A stretch of DNA of 64,000 nt from Nitrobacter sp051912485 (lineage in GTDB: Bacteria > Pseudomonadota > Alphaproteobacteria > Rhizobiales > Xanthobacteraceae), in assembly GCF_051912485.1 (NCBI RefSeq), contig NZ_CP196822.1:2418001-2482000 (forward strand), in the 5' to 3' direction. How positions within the stretch are numbered: the first letter of the stretch is position 1; each line of letters starts with the position of its first letter. The translations under genes and the position numbers were made by a program. The notes beneath the pieces were generated by a model. That model saw only the letters and a program-made list of their open reading frames with translations, had not been told where the DNA came from and ran no database searches. This document shows, piece by piece, positions 37,019-45,968 of the stretch.

Positions 37019-37498
37019 TCAGCCCGGCACCTTCAGCTCCAGCGGCACCGCGGCGGCGTATTTGGAGCTGTGGAGCACCAGCGAGGTTCGCACGTTGCGC
37101 ACATGCGGTGCGGCGGTGAGATGCGAAACGAAATCCTGAAATGTCGCCATATCGGGCGCCACGCATTTCAGGATGAAGTCGATCTCGCCCGATAGCATCC
37201 AGCATTCACGCACGAGCGGCTCGCCGCGCACGAACTCCTCGAACGCGCGCAAGTCGGCATCGGCCTGACTCGACAGGTGTACCGACGCGAAAACCGTCAC
37301 CTCGAAACCGAGCCGCTGCGGATCAAGCAATCCGCGGTATCCCTGGATGTAGCCCTCCTCCTCGAGTGCCCGGACGCGGCGCAGACACGGCGGTGGCGAA
37401 ATGCCGACCCGCTTGGCCAGTTCGACATTGGTGATCCGGCCATCAGCCTGAATCTCGCTCAGAATCTTAAGGTCGATCTCGTCCAGACTTTTCGACAC
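37019..37498 (-). CDS. Lrp/AsnC-family transcriptional regulator
   Basis: 159 residues from a GTG start at 37498. N-terminal HTH (DEIDLKILSEIQADGRITNV and ELAKRVGISPPPCLRRVRAL) followed by the RAM ligand-binding domain (GFEVTVFASVHLSS, ECWMLSGEIDFILKCVAPDM). It is divergent from trxB with 258 bases between the starts. Lrp-type regulators often act on the divergent neighbour or on amino-acid metabolism; no direct evidence for either is visible here. Gene length and domain order are normal. Confidence 0.92.
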   Translation of the reverse strand: MSKSLDEIDLKILSEIQADGRITNVELAKRVGISPPPCLRRVRALEEEGYIQGYRGLLDPQRLGFEVTVFASVHLSSQADADLRAFEEFVRGEPLVRECWMLSGEIDFILKCVAPDMATFQDFVSHLTAAPHVRNVRTSLVLHSSKYAAAVPLELKVPG

Positions 37499-37756
37499 GC
37501 GCGTGCAAAACCCCGAAGCTCGCCAAACGGAGAGAGAATCTCCCGCAAGCCTATTAACGTAGATCGGGCAGCCTGCGCAATTTTATTGCGCAACATCCCA
37601 CTTTCGCGTTTAGAGGAATTTTTGCAGTGACGGGTTGCAAATCCCGCATAGCTAGCCAGATATCCTATATAAAAGTTCCATGTTTTCCCGCCTCCGCCGC
37701 CTCCGCGGGCATTTCGCTGCTCGCCGCAGGCCAGCTTCTCGACATAGGTTCTAATT

Positions 37757-38722
37757 ATGCCTGCTCCCGTCCACGCCAAGGTTGTGATCATCGGCTCTGG
37801 TCCAGCAGGCTATACGGCGGCGATCTACGCCGCGCGCGCCATGCTGGAACCAGTGCTGATCCAGGGCATTCAGCCGGGCGGCCAGCTCACCATTACGACC
37901 GATGTCGAAAACTATCCCGGCTTTGCGGACGTGATCCAGGGTCCGTGGCTGATGGAGCAGATGGAGAAGCAGGCGAGGCATGTCGGCACCAGGATCATCA
38001 CCGATACGGTGAACTCGCTCGATGTGTCGCAGCGGCCGTTCCGGCTGACCTGTGATAGCGGCGAGGTCTACCTCGCCGAGAGCGTGATCCTTGCCACGGG
38101 CGCGCAGGCGCGCTGGCTCGGTCTGCCGTCCGAAGACACCTTCAAGGGATTTGGCGTCTCCGCCTGCGCCACCTGCGATGGCTTCTTCTACCGCGGCAAG
38201 AACGTGATCGTGGTCGGCGGCGGCAATACCGCGGTCGAGGAAGCTCTGTTCCTGACCAATTTCGCCTCGCAGGTCACACTCGTGCATCGCCGCGATCACT
38301 TCCGCGCCGAACGCATCCTGCAGGACCGGGCATTCAAGCATCCAAAGATCAAGGTGATCTGGGACAGCGCCATCGACGAAATCTGCGGCGCTGAGGATCC
38401 GCCCAAGGTCACCCACGTCCGGCTGAAGAACCTCAAGACCAGCGCGCTCACCGAGGTCGCAGCCGACGGCGTGTTCATCGCGATCGGCCACGCGCCCGCC
38501 ACCGAACTCGTAGCCGGCAAGGTCAAGCTGAAAAGCTCGGGCTACGTCGAGGTTGCACCGAATTCGACGGCAACGTCGGTGCCCGGTCTGTTCGCGGCCG
38601 GCGATGTCGCAGACGAGGTTTATCGCCAGGCAGTCACGGCCGCGGGTTTGGGCTGCATGGCCGCACTGGAAGCTGAACGGTTTCTCGCCGTGCATGCGAG
38701 CGACCGCGCGGCAGCAGAGTAG
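37757..38722 (+). CDS. trxB: Thioredoxin reductase
   Basis: FAD enzyme that reduces thioredoxin with NADPH. 321 residues. FAD-binding GSGPAGYTAAIYAARAML near the N-terminus, redox-active CATC in SACATCDGFFYRGKNV, NADPH-binding VVGGGNTAVEEALFL, and the second FAD motif FAAGDVADEVYRQAVTAAGL. All are intact. The LysR regulator gene begins 32 bases after its stop, in the same direction, so the two may be co-transcribed. Confidence 0.96.
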   Translation: MPAPVHAKVVIIGSGPAGYTAAIYAARAMLEPVLIQGIQPGGQLTITTDVENYPGFADVIQGPWLMEQMEKQARHVGTRIITDTVNSLDVSQRPFRLTCDSGEVYLAESVILATGAQARWLGLPSEDTFKGFGVSACATCDGFFYRGKNVIVVGGGNTAVEEALFLTNFASQVTLVHRRDHFRAERILQDRAFKHPKIKVIWDSAIDEICGAEDPPKVTHVRLKNLKTSALTEVAADGVFIAIGHAPATELVAGKVKLKSSGYVEVAPNSTATSVPGLFAAGDVADEVYRQAVTAAGLGCMAALEAERFLAVHASDRAAAE

Positions 38723-38754
38723 CGATGCTACGGAATCGAGACGGTTTTACCGAC

Positions 38755-39648
38755 ATGGACTGGGACAAGCTGAAGGTGTTTCATGCCGCGGCCGAGGCCG
38801 GCAGTTTCACGCATGCCGGCGAACAGCTTGGACTGTCGCAATCCGCCGTATCGCGACAGGTCGGCGCGCTGGAGCAGGAACTCTCGGTATCGCTGTTTCA
38901 TCGCCATGCGCGGGGGCTAATCCTGACCGAACAGGGCGACCTGCTGTTTCGCACCGCGCACGAAGTCTTCATGCAATTGCAGGCGGCGCGCGCCAAGCTC
39001 ACCGACAGCCGCGAGCGGCCGAGCGGCGATCTCAAGGTCACGACGACGCCTGGCGTCGGCATCAACTGGCTAATTCCGCGGCTTGGCGAATTCACCGCGC
39101 TCTATCCGGAGATCCGGATCTCGCTCATTCTCACCGATGAAGAGCTCGATCTGTCGATGCGCGAGGCCGACATCGCGATCCGCACGCAGAAGCCGACTCA
39201 ACCCGATCTCATCCAGCGCAAGCTGTTTGCGATGGGCTTCCACGCCTACTGTTCAACGGAATACGTCAAGCGCTTCGGTACCCCTCGGACACTGGAGGAA
39301 CTCGACGGACATCGTATCGTCTTGCTCAGCGAAACGCACCCGTCCGTCCATCCCCAGAACCGCAACTGGCTTGTCGAGGCCGGTCGCAATGGCTCAGGAC
39401 CGCGCAACCCCTACTTCATCGTCAACAATATACTGGGCTTGTTCAGCGCCTGTCAGCAGGGCCTCGGCATAGCTGCGCTGCCGGACTATCTGGTGGGCGA
39501 GAACAACCTCCTTGTGCAGTTGTTCAGCGAATCCGATTCAATTCAGCTCGATACCTATTTCGTGTATCCGGAAGAGCTCAAGTCCGTCGCTCGGGTTCAG
39601 GCTTTCCGCGATTTCGTGGTCAGCAAGGCGCAGCGCTGGCCGTCGTGA
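38755..39648 (+). CDS. LysR-family transcriptional regulator
   Basis: 297 residues from the ATG at 38755; an ATG at 38725 would add ten residues. The HTH is near the start (MDWDKLKVFHAAAEAGSFTH and GLSQSAVSRQVGALEQELSV), followed by the periplasmic-binding-protein-like effector domain (TTPGVGINWLIPRLGEF, LSMREADIAIRTQKP, LFSACQQGLGIAALPDYLVG). It follows trxB closely. OxyR-type cysteines are not evident, so redox sensing cannot be assumed. It is not a CbbR-like protein by position. The target is unknown. Confidence 0.93.
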   Translation: MDWDKLKVFHAAAEAGSFTHAGEQLGLSQSAVSRQVGALEQELSVSLFHRHARGLILTEQGDLLFRTAHEVFMQLQAARAKLTDSRERPSGDLKVTTTPGVGINWLIPRLGEFTALYPEIRISLILTDEELDLSMREADIAIRTQKPTQPDLIQRKLFAMGFHAYCSTEYVKRFGTPRTLEELDGHRIVLLSETHPSVHPQNRNWLVEAGRNGSGPRNPYFIVNNILGLFSACQQGLGIAALPDYLVGENNLLVQLFSESDSIQLDTYFVYPEELKSVARVQAFRDFVVSKAQRWPS

Positions 39649-39719
39649 TTCGGCCGCCGCGGAATTTCTAGCGATGCCTTAGTCGCGCGATAGCGTATTT
39701 CGATGTCCCCGGACTTCGC

Positions 39720-39918
39720 ATAGCTGACATGCGGTCTCGTCGGTTGTCGCAAGGCCCCTATGACAACCACATGACATATATCAGGGCTTCGCGCCGCGCG
39801 CTTGTCCCCTCATCCCAGCGGCGCCGGGGCTTTGGTATCCCGCTTGTGTGGCGACTGCGTCGGCCGCGCGTTGCCACAAGGTACCTTGGACCGGGCTCTC
39901 AGGAGTCCGGTCTTTTTT
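39720..39918 (+). ncRNA. Candidate structured small RNA with terminator
   Basis: No protein gene is supported here, yet the region folds well. GGTTGTC/GACAACC forms a hairpin at 39742-39768, CTTGTGTGGC pairs with GCCACAAG near 39843-39880, a 12-bp palindrome CAAGGTACCTTG follows, and a terminator GACCGG/CCGGTC with TTTTTT closes it at 39889-39918. Nothing upstream on the plus strand needs this terminator except the LysR gene 240 bases away. The RNA family is not recognised. Confidence 0.35.
39889..39918 (+). terminator. Rho-independent terminator
   Basis: GACCGG pairs with CCGGTC, with a partly paired middle, followed by six T. Confidence 0.75.
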
Positions 39919-40047
39919 GCCAGACACAGCGCGCAGGTCGAGGACACGCGGAACCGTGGAACGCGCAATTGTCGCAAAATGACGTCTAGGCAACACTCAA
40001 GACGCGCGAAACCCGCGCGTTTATCAGCCCAGCGCTAGCGTGTAAGG

Positions 40048-40728
40048 TCAGGCCGCGTTCTTGTGCATGGTCCCGCTCGAGGACACGGCACCACGAATCG
40101 CCTTGACGGAGCGCTCGATCGCCGCCCACAGCCGCCCAATCTCCGAGGCAGCGCGGCCCTGGGAATCGTATTCGCGGGCGCCTTCGCCATGTGCAAGCGC
40201 CAGAAGAAGGTCCGCGCGATTGGTGATCTGACCGCTCCAAACCGGAGCGCGGAATTTTGCAAGAGCCTCGCGAGCGATGGTGACGATCGGGCTTTCAGAG
40301 CCGTCGCGCATCGCCGGTGCGCCATTGATGACAACGGCATAAGGCTTGCGCGCAGACCGGCAGGTCTGGATGGTATCCTGAACCGCATTGACATCGAAGA
40401 CGCCGGGCCGCGCGGGGATCACAACCATGGTTGCATTCCGGATGGCGTCATCGACGACGGCCGACAGGTTTGGCGGCGTGTCGATAAAGACCCACTCAAA
40501 ACCGTCACGCTTGGCGGAGTTGATGATCTCGGTTACGGAGCGGTTGGCTGTCCGGATCGGAGGTTCGTTGGTGCCGCGCAGCTTGTGCCAAAGCGTCAAC
40601 GATCCCTGCGGATCGGCATCCACCAGCAGACAGGGCTTCGAAGCCTTATGAACCTGCGCAGCAAGATGAGCGGCCAGAGTGCTTTTGCCTGAGCCGCCTT
40701 TACGCGATGCGAAAACAATAACGTTCAT
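40048..40728 (-). CDS. ParA/MinD-type ATPase, orphan
   Basis: 226 residues from ATG 40728 (GGAGG upstream). Deviant Walker A RKGGSGKSTLA at residues 9-19, preceded by MNVIVFAS; Walker A' with VFIDTPPNLSAVVDDAIRNA; and the ParA-type VVIPARPGVFDVNAVQDT. No parB and no parS-like array was seen beside it. It resembles solitary ParA proteins that place cellular cargo rather than chromosomes. An 18-bp perfect palindrome lies 36 bases upstream of the start, suggesting autoregulation or a bound partner. The C-terminal region is short, ending SSSGTMHKNAA. Confidence 0.88.
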   Translation of the reverse strand: MNVIVFASRKGGSGKSTLAAHLAAQVHKASKPCLLVDADPQGSLTLWHKLRGTNEPPIRTANRSVTEIINSAKRDGFEWVFIDTPPNLSAVVDDAIRNATMVVIPARPGVFDVNAVQDTIQTCRSARKPYAVVINGAPAMRDGSESPIVTIAREALAKFRAPVWSGQITNRADLLLALAHGEGAREYDSQGRAASEIGRLWAAIERSVKAIRGAVSSSGTMHKNAA

Positions 40729-40763
40729 ACCTTGGCCTCCAGATTGCCCCGGGAAACCAAAAT

Positions 40764-40781
40764 GAATCAGCATGCTGATTC
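40764..40781. promoter_or_regulatory. 18-bp perfect palindrome upstream of the ParA-type gene
   Basis: GAATCAGCATGCTGATTC is fully self-complementary. It lies 36 bases before the ATG of the orphan ParA gene (minus strand), a typical operator position. No second copy was noticed in the window. Confidence 0.5.
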
Positions 40782-40919
40782 GTTAAAGACAAATCTTGCT
40801 GTCAATTGCCACTTTGTGTCGATTTTTCACGCAAAACTGGCATTTGAGTCACACTCCGGCGGATATGCGAGTCACATTGTCGCAAAAGAGATCACAAACG
40901 AGTCTGCTCAAGAAAAACT

Positions 40920-41231
40920 TCACGACGGGCGCTTCGCGGCCTTTCGCTCCATCCATTTGCGTTCGATCCAACCGAGCATCCGCGCCATCGGTCCTTGCAG
41001 GAACGGCAGATCTTGCGCGATCAGGATCAGTCCCAGCGGCAACATCCAGAGCCCCAGCACCGGCAGAAAACTGAAGATGCCGCCGACGATCAGCAGGATC
41101 GACAGCGGAACGCGGACCAGCCGGGACGACGGCTTGCGCACCCAGCCTATGAATTTCGCCAATCGAGGCGGCATTTTGCCTTCAAGCCATGCGAAATGCC
41201 GGTCGAGCTCCGCTCGGTGATGATTGCCCAC
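40920..41231 (-). CDS. Two-helix membrane protein of unknown function
   Basis: 103 residues from a GTG start at 41231 (GGGAGC upstream). An N-terminal amphipathic part (AELDRHFAWLEGKMPPRLAK) is followed by two transmembrane helices (LSILLIVGGIFSFLPVLGLW and LPLGLILIAQDLPFL), then a basic C-terminus (IERKWMERKAAKRPS). Members of this group are sometimes misnamed tryptophan synthase subunit-like. Function unknown. It lies between the ParA-type gene and rnpB. Confidence 0.75.
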   Translation of the reverse strand: MGNHHRAELDRHFAWLEGKMPPRLAKFIGWVRKPSSRLVRVPLSILLIVGGIFSFLPVLGLWMLPLGLILIAQDLPFLQGPMARMLGWIERKWMERKAAKRPS

Positions 41232-41366
41232 TGTTTGCTCCCGTGACGGAAAGATGTTGATCGGTCACAGCGCGACAACGCGGCGGGATGTCGCGCAAAC
41301 AGCCCGATCGCTAAATGCCCGAATTTCTTCTGTCGGCGTCAGCAAAAGGCGCAACCCGCTTTCGGT

Positions 41367-41522
41367 TCAGAAACCGAAGGTCCACACGGCGCACACTACG
41401 GCCAGCGTCAGCAGCGTGCTGAGCGTCCAACCGATGGCATAGTTCGTCTCCTCGGGCACGATCCCGCGCATGTCCTCGATAGGCACGCCGTGGGTCTGAC
41501 GCCAAAGGCGCAAATCAGTCAT
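41367..41522 (-). CDS. Small single-pass membrane protein, 51 residues
   Basis: ATG at 41522 after GGGAGGTTGTC. The soluble N-terminus of about 29 residues (MTDLRLWRQTHGVPIEDMRG) is followed by one transmembrane helix (AIGWTLSTLLTLAVVCAVWT) and ends in FGF, so the N-terminal part is probably cytoplasmic. Much longer frames reach upstream through rnpB, but they are not credible. It is divergent from the RNase P RNA gene. Function unknown. Confidence 0.6.
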   Translation of the reverse strand: MTDLRLWRQTHGVPIEDMRGIVPEETNYAIGWTLSTLLTLAVVCAVWTFGF

Positions 41523-41664
41523 GACAACCTCCCTTGCGGACATTGCCGCAAGGGATTCAATGGAGAATGGGCGGCGCGGTTCCGTTGGGCGGCAAACATC
41601 CGAAATCGCCAGGCCCTGTTCGCGTGGCTTGACGCCGCCCCGCGCAACCGTCATGCGTATCGCG

Positions 41665-42112
41665 TCAGTCGGCTGGATGGCCGCTCCCGCTGCGGCCGAA
41701 AGGCTGCGGGAGAGGAAAGTCCGGGCTCCATCGACACACGGTGCCGGATAACATCCGGCGGGGGCGACCCCAGGGACAGTGCCACAGAGAACGAACCGCC
41801 TCCCCCACCCACCCTCCTCCGCTTGCGGGAGAGGCGTAAGGAGGGGACGGTAAGGGTGAAAAGGTGCGGTAAGAGCGCACCGCGCCTCCGGCAACGGGGA
41901 CGGCATGGCAAACCACACCGGGAGCAAAACCGAATAGGGACGGCATCGCGAGGGGTTCGCCTTTGGCGATAACATCGCAGGGCCTTGTCGGGCCCGCTGT
42001 CCGGGTAGGTTGCATGAGGCAACGTGCAAACGTTGTCCCAGAGGAATGGCCGTCGCGTATCGCGGGCGCAAGCGCGCGGTACCCTACAGAACCCGGCTTA
42101 CAGGCCGGCTGA
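41665..42112 (+). ncRNA. rnpB: RNase P RNA, type A
   Basis: Catalytic RNA that trims the 5' leader of pre-tRNA. The universal core is present: GAGGAAAGTCCGGGCTCC near 41713, GACAGTGCCACAGAGAAC near 41776, GGTAAGGGTGAAAAGGTGCG near 41850, and ACAGAACCCGGCTTACAGGC near 42086. Helix P1 closes the molecule with TCAGTCGG at 41665 and CCGGCTGA at 42105-42112. The ends are set by P1 and may differ by some bases. The P12 region is extended and purine/pyrimidine-rich (41809-41848). Total length of about 448 bases is in the long range for alphaproteobacteria. Confidence 0.93.
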
Positions 42113-42286
42113 TATGTTCGCGGAGCTTTCGAGCGAAGTGAACTTCCGGCTCGCGTCAAGAAAACGCGTTTCATTGTGAATGAGGGGTTCGGCGCACACA
42201 CGCCGGACCCCTCGCCATTTTCAGAAACACCGCAGCTCAGAAGCGCGCAGCAGACGGCTTGCGAACAAACATACCCACCTGCGGCA

Positions 42287-43510
42287 CTATTCGTCGTCAT
42301 CATCCTCGTGGCGATGCGAATGGCTCGTTCTGCTGCCCAGCGATCCCGTCACCGCAGGCTCGCGACTGGCATACGAACCGCGCGCCGCACGCGATGCGAT
42401 TTCCTCGCCCGATACCGCCGCCGGCTTGCAAATCGTGCGTTGGCTCGCGCGGCGCATGAGATCGACGTGGATGTGATTATAGTGATGGACGTTGGAGCCG
42501 GGCGCCAGCACGGTGGTGAAGCGTTGGCAGGCCGTCGCTTCTACATCGCGCAGGAAGCCCTGCTCTTCCGGCAGCCCCTTCCAGCCATGCTGCACCGAAA
42601 CGTATCGCCCGTCCGCCAGCGTAAATCCCGCGATATCCAGCGCATTACCGAAGGCGTGCTCGGAGATATGCGCGTTCGGATTGCCGTTCATGCCGCGGCA
42701 GGAATAGGCGGAGATCTGCTTGATTTCGACGACTCGCGCGCCGAACCAACGTATCGCCGCCGGCTGCACCGCATCCGCGAGCCAGCGATCGAGCGCCGAG
42801 ACGATCGGACAGGCAAGCGTCGCGGCCGGCTTCACCGTGACGGGCCCGACCGCGCTTGTGATCGTCCCGCGCGCCGGTCCGAGCCGCGGCAGCTGCGAAT
42901 CCTGTTGTGACGGACTCATAGCTGGCGCTGCGGGATATGCGGACGATCGCTCGCCGCCGTAGCGTTGGGATTGGGGCTGGGATTGCGGACCGGGATACGG
43001 TTGCGCATACCGATCACCCGGCGGATAGGACGATGCGCGATCCATTCCCTCCGCCGGCAATTCGATCTGGTCGTCGGCCGGATGCACACCCGGCGCGGTC
43101 AGCGAGACCGGGCCGTTCGTCCCACCGCCATAGGCGGACGGGCGAACCGACGTTTCGGGATAGGACGGCGGCGGTGTCGGATTGGATCGCTGCGCGATCG
43201 GCCAGCGCGGCTGATTACGGCCAATCGACGCGGGAGGCCTGAGATCATCGTCGGCAAAGCCATAGGCCGGACTTTCACCGAGCGCCGAGACCTTCAGAGG
43301 AAATTCAGCGCCGCAAATGCCGGGACCATTGATCGGGCGGATGCGAACCAGATCGGCGTTTTCCTTGACCTCGCCGGATTTCAGACATGCCGCCTCGGCC
43401 TCGGCCCGCCACGGCTCGCGCTCCGCGGTCTGAAAGAAACCGCGCCCGCAACCGGCCAGCGACACAAGGACGACGGAGCCGACGACATACAAGGCAACTC
43501 TGAGCGTCAT
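42287..43510 (-). CDS. Extensin-type lipoprotein with M15-like domain
   Basis: 407 residues. Lipoprotein signal with lipobox VSLAGC at about residue 16-21, a short conserved cysteine domain (EAACLKSGEVKE, NGPGICGAEFPLKVSAL), a long low-complexity linker rich in P, S, Y and Q (about residue 100-215), then the extensin-like C-terminal domain. This holds SAYSCRGMNGNPNAHISEH with AFGNALDIAGF and HHYNHIHVDL, resembling the HxxGxAxD and HxH zinc sites of M15 peptidases (VanY, MepA). A role in peptidoglycan trimming is likely but not proved. The tail is rich in H and D. It is convergent with rnpB. Confidence 0.85.
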   Translation of the reverse strand: MTLRVALYVVGSVVLVSLAGCGRGFFQTAEREPWRAEAEAACLKSGEVKENADLVRIRPINGPGICGAEFPLKVSALGESPAYGFADDDLRPPASIGRNQPRWPIAQRSNPTPPPSYPETSVRPSAYGGGTNGPVSLTAPGVHPADDQIELPAEGMDRASSYPPGDRYAQPYPGPQSQPQSQRYGGERSSAYPAAPAMSPSQQDSQLPRLGPARGTITSAVGPVTVKPAATLACPIVSALDRWLADAVQPAAIRWFGARVVEIKQISAYSCRGMNGNPNAHISEHAFGNALDIAGFTLADGRYVSVQHGWKGLPEEQGFLRDVEATACQRFTTVLAPGSNVHHYNHIHVDLMRRASQRTICKPAAVSGEEIASRAARGSYASREPAVTGSLGSRTSHSHRHEDDDDE

Positions 43511-43683
43511 TCGCGCACGTTCAACGAATTTATTTAAGGCTTCTTCAACGCGTTGTTTTCAGTGATTTTTAACCACATCGCTGCGGCGCACAATGAATGA
43601 TGGGCAGCAAAGTTTTTCCGCTGGGAACGGGGACCAGTTTTCCGCGTTAGGCCGGACCAACAGCGGGATCAGGGAGTCGTCGC

Positions 43684-43767
43684 ATGACTTTCGCCGGCCG
43701 TATGAGCGTTGTGACCGCCTATATCGCGCTCGCCTTCGTCGGGGCGATCGTGCTGGGCATTTTCTAG
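43684..43767 (+). CDS. Tiny single-pass membrane protein, 27 residues
   Basis: ATG at 43684 with AGGGAG upstream. The peptide begins MTFAGRMSVVTAYIALAFVG and ends AIVLGIF: a short basic N-terminus and one transmembrane helix. It has the look of the small membrane peptides encoded beside respiratory or stress genes. I recall closely similar peptides in Bradyrhizobium-group genomes. Function unknown. A purine-rich leader of about 70 bases precedes it, and no other gene is co-directional within 300 bases. Confidence 0.6.
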   Translation: MTFAGRMSVVTAYIALAFVGAIVLGIF

Positions 43768-44110
43768 TTCTCCAGCAGGCTGCAAGACACCCCGAAAACT
43801 CTCCATTGTCATTCTCCGATGCGCTGTAGTGCATCTGAGGCGACGAACGCTTTTCGTTCGCGCCGAAATCACATACCTGAAAATCTTACCCGTTGACTGT
43901 CGAGATTCCCGATGAGCAGTTGGACCGCCGCTCACACGGCGTCTGGTTACTGCGTCTCTCTTCATCGTGGGTCGCGTACGCCTCTGCCGCGTTCGCGCCT
44001 CATTTGTTCGCGCCTTATTTGTTTGGCCAACACCGCAGCAGCCACGTGCGCTGGCATCTACCGCCCGCTGGCTGTAGGTTCATTTGCGGAGCACCTGCGC
44101 CGGGGAGCCA
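43768..44110. other. Intergenic region
   Basis: About 340 bases without a supported gene. A small hairpin CGAACG/CGTTCG lies near 43843-43862. The promoter of the DUF4403 gene should be in the right half. Confidence 0.4.
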
Positions 44111-45667
44111 ATGCGGCCGGAGTTCAATCTCAAAACCATCCTGCTCGCCGTCGGGGCGCTTGCGGTCTCGTTCTTCGTCAGTCTCAAGGCCATGGACTGG
44201 TGGTCGCCGCCTGGAATCAACAAGCCCGTGCTTGCGACATTGCCGCCGCTGGCCCCCGTCAACCGCAGTTCGAGCATCATCGCGCCAATCACAATCCCGC
44301 TCGCCGTCATTCGCGACGCTGCCGACCGTGCTGCGCCGCGTAACTTCGCCGGCAAGGCGGACAATCCAGCGGCGCATATTCTCCAGAACGCAGACATCGG
44401 ATGGACCGCATCGCGCGGTGCGATCAGCGCAAGCGGCACCAATAATGTGCTGTCGCTGTCGACACCGCTGACCGGCACCGTCAAGGTCACGGGATCGCTG
44501 TCGGCCGATGCCCAGGGCGCGCTTGGCAACGCGCTCGGAAGCCTGCTCGGCGGCAACGTCGCCAAGCAGATCGGCCGCGTGAACATCAAGAACCTGAACG
44601 CCAATGCCGAAATCAAAGGCAACGTCGTGATGACGGCGCGGCCGGCGCTGGCCACGAACTGGCGCATCGACCCCAACATGACCGCGCAGGTCAATCTCGG
44701 CGATACCAACCTCTCGGTCGCTGGCGCCCGCGTCAACGTCCCCTCGCAGGTCAAGCCCGTCATCGACAAGGCGGTCAACGAACAACTCGCGAGCCTGCAA
44801 CAGCGTATCCGCAACGATCCCGCGCTGGAGCGCAACGCGCGGCTGCAATGGGCGCAGATGTGCCGCTCGATCCCATTAAAGGGCGCAGCCGGATTGCAGG
44901 ACCTGTATCTCGAGCTGAAACCGGTGCGCGCCGTCGCAGCTCAACCGCGCATCGATGCCAGCAACGTCACGCTGACGCTTGGTGTCGAGGCCGAAACACG
45001 GATCACCACTGCGGCAACCAAGCCGGACTGTCCGTTTCCCACGACGCTCGCCATCGTTCCGGCCACGCCTGGCAGATTGAGCATCGGCATTCCGATCGAC
45101 GTGCCCTTCACCGACATCAACAGGATCATCGAGGGCGAACTCGCCGGCAAGACGTTTCCCGAGGATGGCAGCGGCCCGGTCGCCGTCACCGTCAAGCAGG
45201 CCAACGTCGCGGCTGCCGGCGACCGGCTTCTGATCTCATTGCTGGTTAACGCGAAGGAGAAGAAAAGCTGGTTCGGTTTCGGCGGCGAGGCCACCGTCCA
45301 CATCTGGGGCAGCCCCGTACTCGACCAGGCCCAGCAGACTCTGCGCCTGACCGACATCCGGCTCGCAGTCGAATCCGAAGCCGCGTTCGGCCTGCTCGGC
45401 GCCGCCGCGCACGCCGCGATGCCCTATCTGCAACAGGCCCTCGCCGAGAAAGCAAGCATCGACCTCAAGCCGTTCGCATCAAACGCGAGAGAGAAGATCG
45501 CCGCGGTCATTGCGGACTTTCAGAAGAACAGGGACGGGGTCCGGATCAGAGCCGAGATTACCGGACTGAAACTCACCGACATCGCATTTGATTCCAAAAC
45601 GCTGCGCGTCATCGCGGAGGCGGCGGGCGCCGTGAACGTCGAGGTCAAGACACTACCGGCGCTGTAA
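44111..45667 (+). CDS. DUF4403 family protein
   Basis: 518 residues from the ATG at 44111 (CGGGGAG upstream). The N-terminus is a membrane anchor or signal (MRPEFNLKTILLAVGALAVS), followed by the DUF4403 pattern: SSSIIAPITIPLAVIRDAAD near residue 55, a paired repeat of similar beta-rich modules (GTVKVTGSLSADAQG, SIGIPIDVPFTDINRIIEGE) and alternating strands to the end. DUF4403 belongs to the wider SMP/BPI-like tubular lipid-binding fold according to family descriptions I recall; a lipid or envelope role is inference. It is not in an operon. Confidence 0.85.
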   Translation: MRPEFNLKTILLAVGALAVSFFVSLKAMDWWSPPGINKPVLATLPPLAPVNRSSSIIAPITIPLAVIRDAADRAAPRNFAGKADNPAAHILQNADIGWTASRGAISASGTNNVLSLSTPLTGTVKVTGSLSADAQGALGNALGSLLGGNVAKQIGRVNIKNLNANAEIKGNVVMTARPALATNWRIDPNMTAQVNLGDTNLSVAGARVNVPSQVKPVIDKAVNEQLASLQQRIRNDPALERNARLQWAQMCRSIPLKGAAGLQDLYLELKPVRAVAAQPRIDASNVTLTLGVEAETRITTAATKPDCPFPTTLAIVPATPGRLSIGIPIDVPFTDINRIIEGELAGKTFPEDGSGPVAVTVKQANVAAAGDRLLISLLVNAKEKKSWFGFGGEATVHIWGSPVLDQAQQTLRLTDIRLAVESEAAFGLLGAAAHAAMPYLQQALAEKASIDLKPFASNAREKIAAVIADFQKNRDGVRIRAEITGLKLTDIAFDSKTLRVIAEAAGAVNVEVKTLPAL

Positions 45668-45705
45668 CATCGCGTCCTAGATTGGATTTAAGATTTTCAA
45701 GACGG

Positions 45706-45728
45706 ATGCCCGGCATGAAGCCGGGCAT
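45706..45728. repeat. Short hairpin repeat (ATGCCCGGC)
   Basis: ATGCCCGGC and GCCGGGCAT around ATGAA. Together with the following CATCCCGCTCT it looks like fragments of dispersed repeats. It lies between the convergent DUF4403 and dodecin genes and could also act as a transcript end. Confidence 0.55.
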
Positions 45729-45755
45729 GACGATTCAATCAAACCTCATCCCGCT

Positions 45756-45968
45756 CTAGCCCTCGAATTTGAATGAGACCTTGAGCTTGGCCCGATAGGC
45801 TTCGACCTTGCCCTTTTCGTCCAACTGCATGTCGAGCTTGACAACTTCGGCGACGCGAAGATCCCGGAGGGATTTTCCCGCCCGCTCGACCGCGGTCTTG
45901 GCCGCCTTCTCCCAAGATTCCTTGCTGGTGCCGATCAGTTCGATAACCTTATAGACACTCTCAGCCAT
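45756..45968 (-). CDS. Dodecin (flavin-binding)
   Basis: 70 residues from ATG 45968 (GGGAGGACG upstream). Dodecins form hollow dodecamers that store flavins. The sequence fits over its whole length: MAESVYKVIELIGTSKESWE, AAKTAVERAGKSLRDLRVAE and VEAYRAKLKVSFKFEG, giving the beta-alpha-beta-beta fold. The flavin-stacking tryptophan is W19. It is convergent with the DUF4403 gene. Confidence 0.93.
   Translation of the reverse strand: MAESVYKVIELIGTSKESWEKAAKTAVERAGKSLRDLRVAEVVKLDMQLDEKGKVEAYRAKLKVSFKFEG

Noticed and set aside
38755..39648. LysR regulator considered as a CbbR for the RuBisCO genes
   Set aside because: It is 30 kb from cbbL, follows trxB, and nothing in its sequence links it to CbbR specifically.
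41367..42071. Long minus-strand frame across the rnpB region
   Set aside because: The region is RNase P RNA on the other strand; only the last 51 codons after the ATG at 41522 have a ribosome-binding site and a membrane helix.
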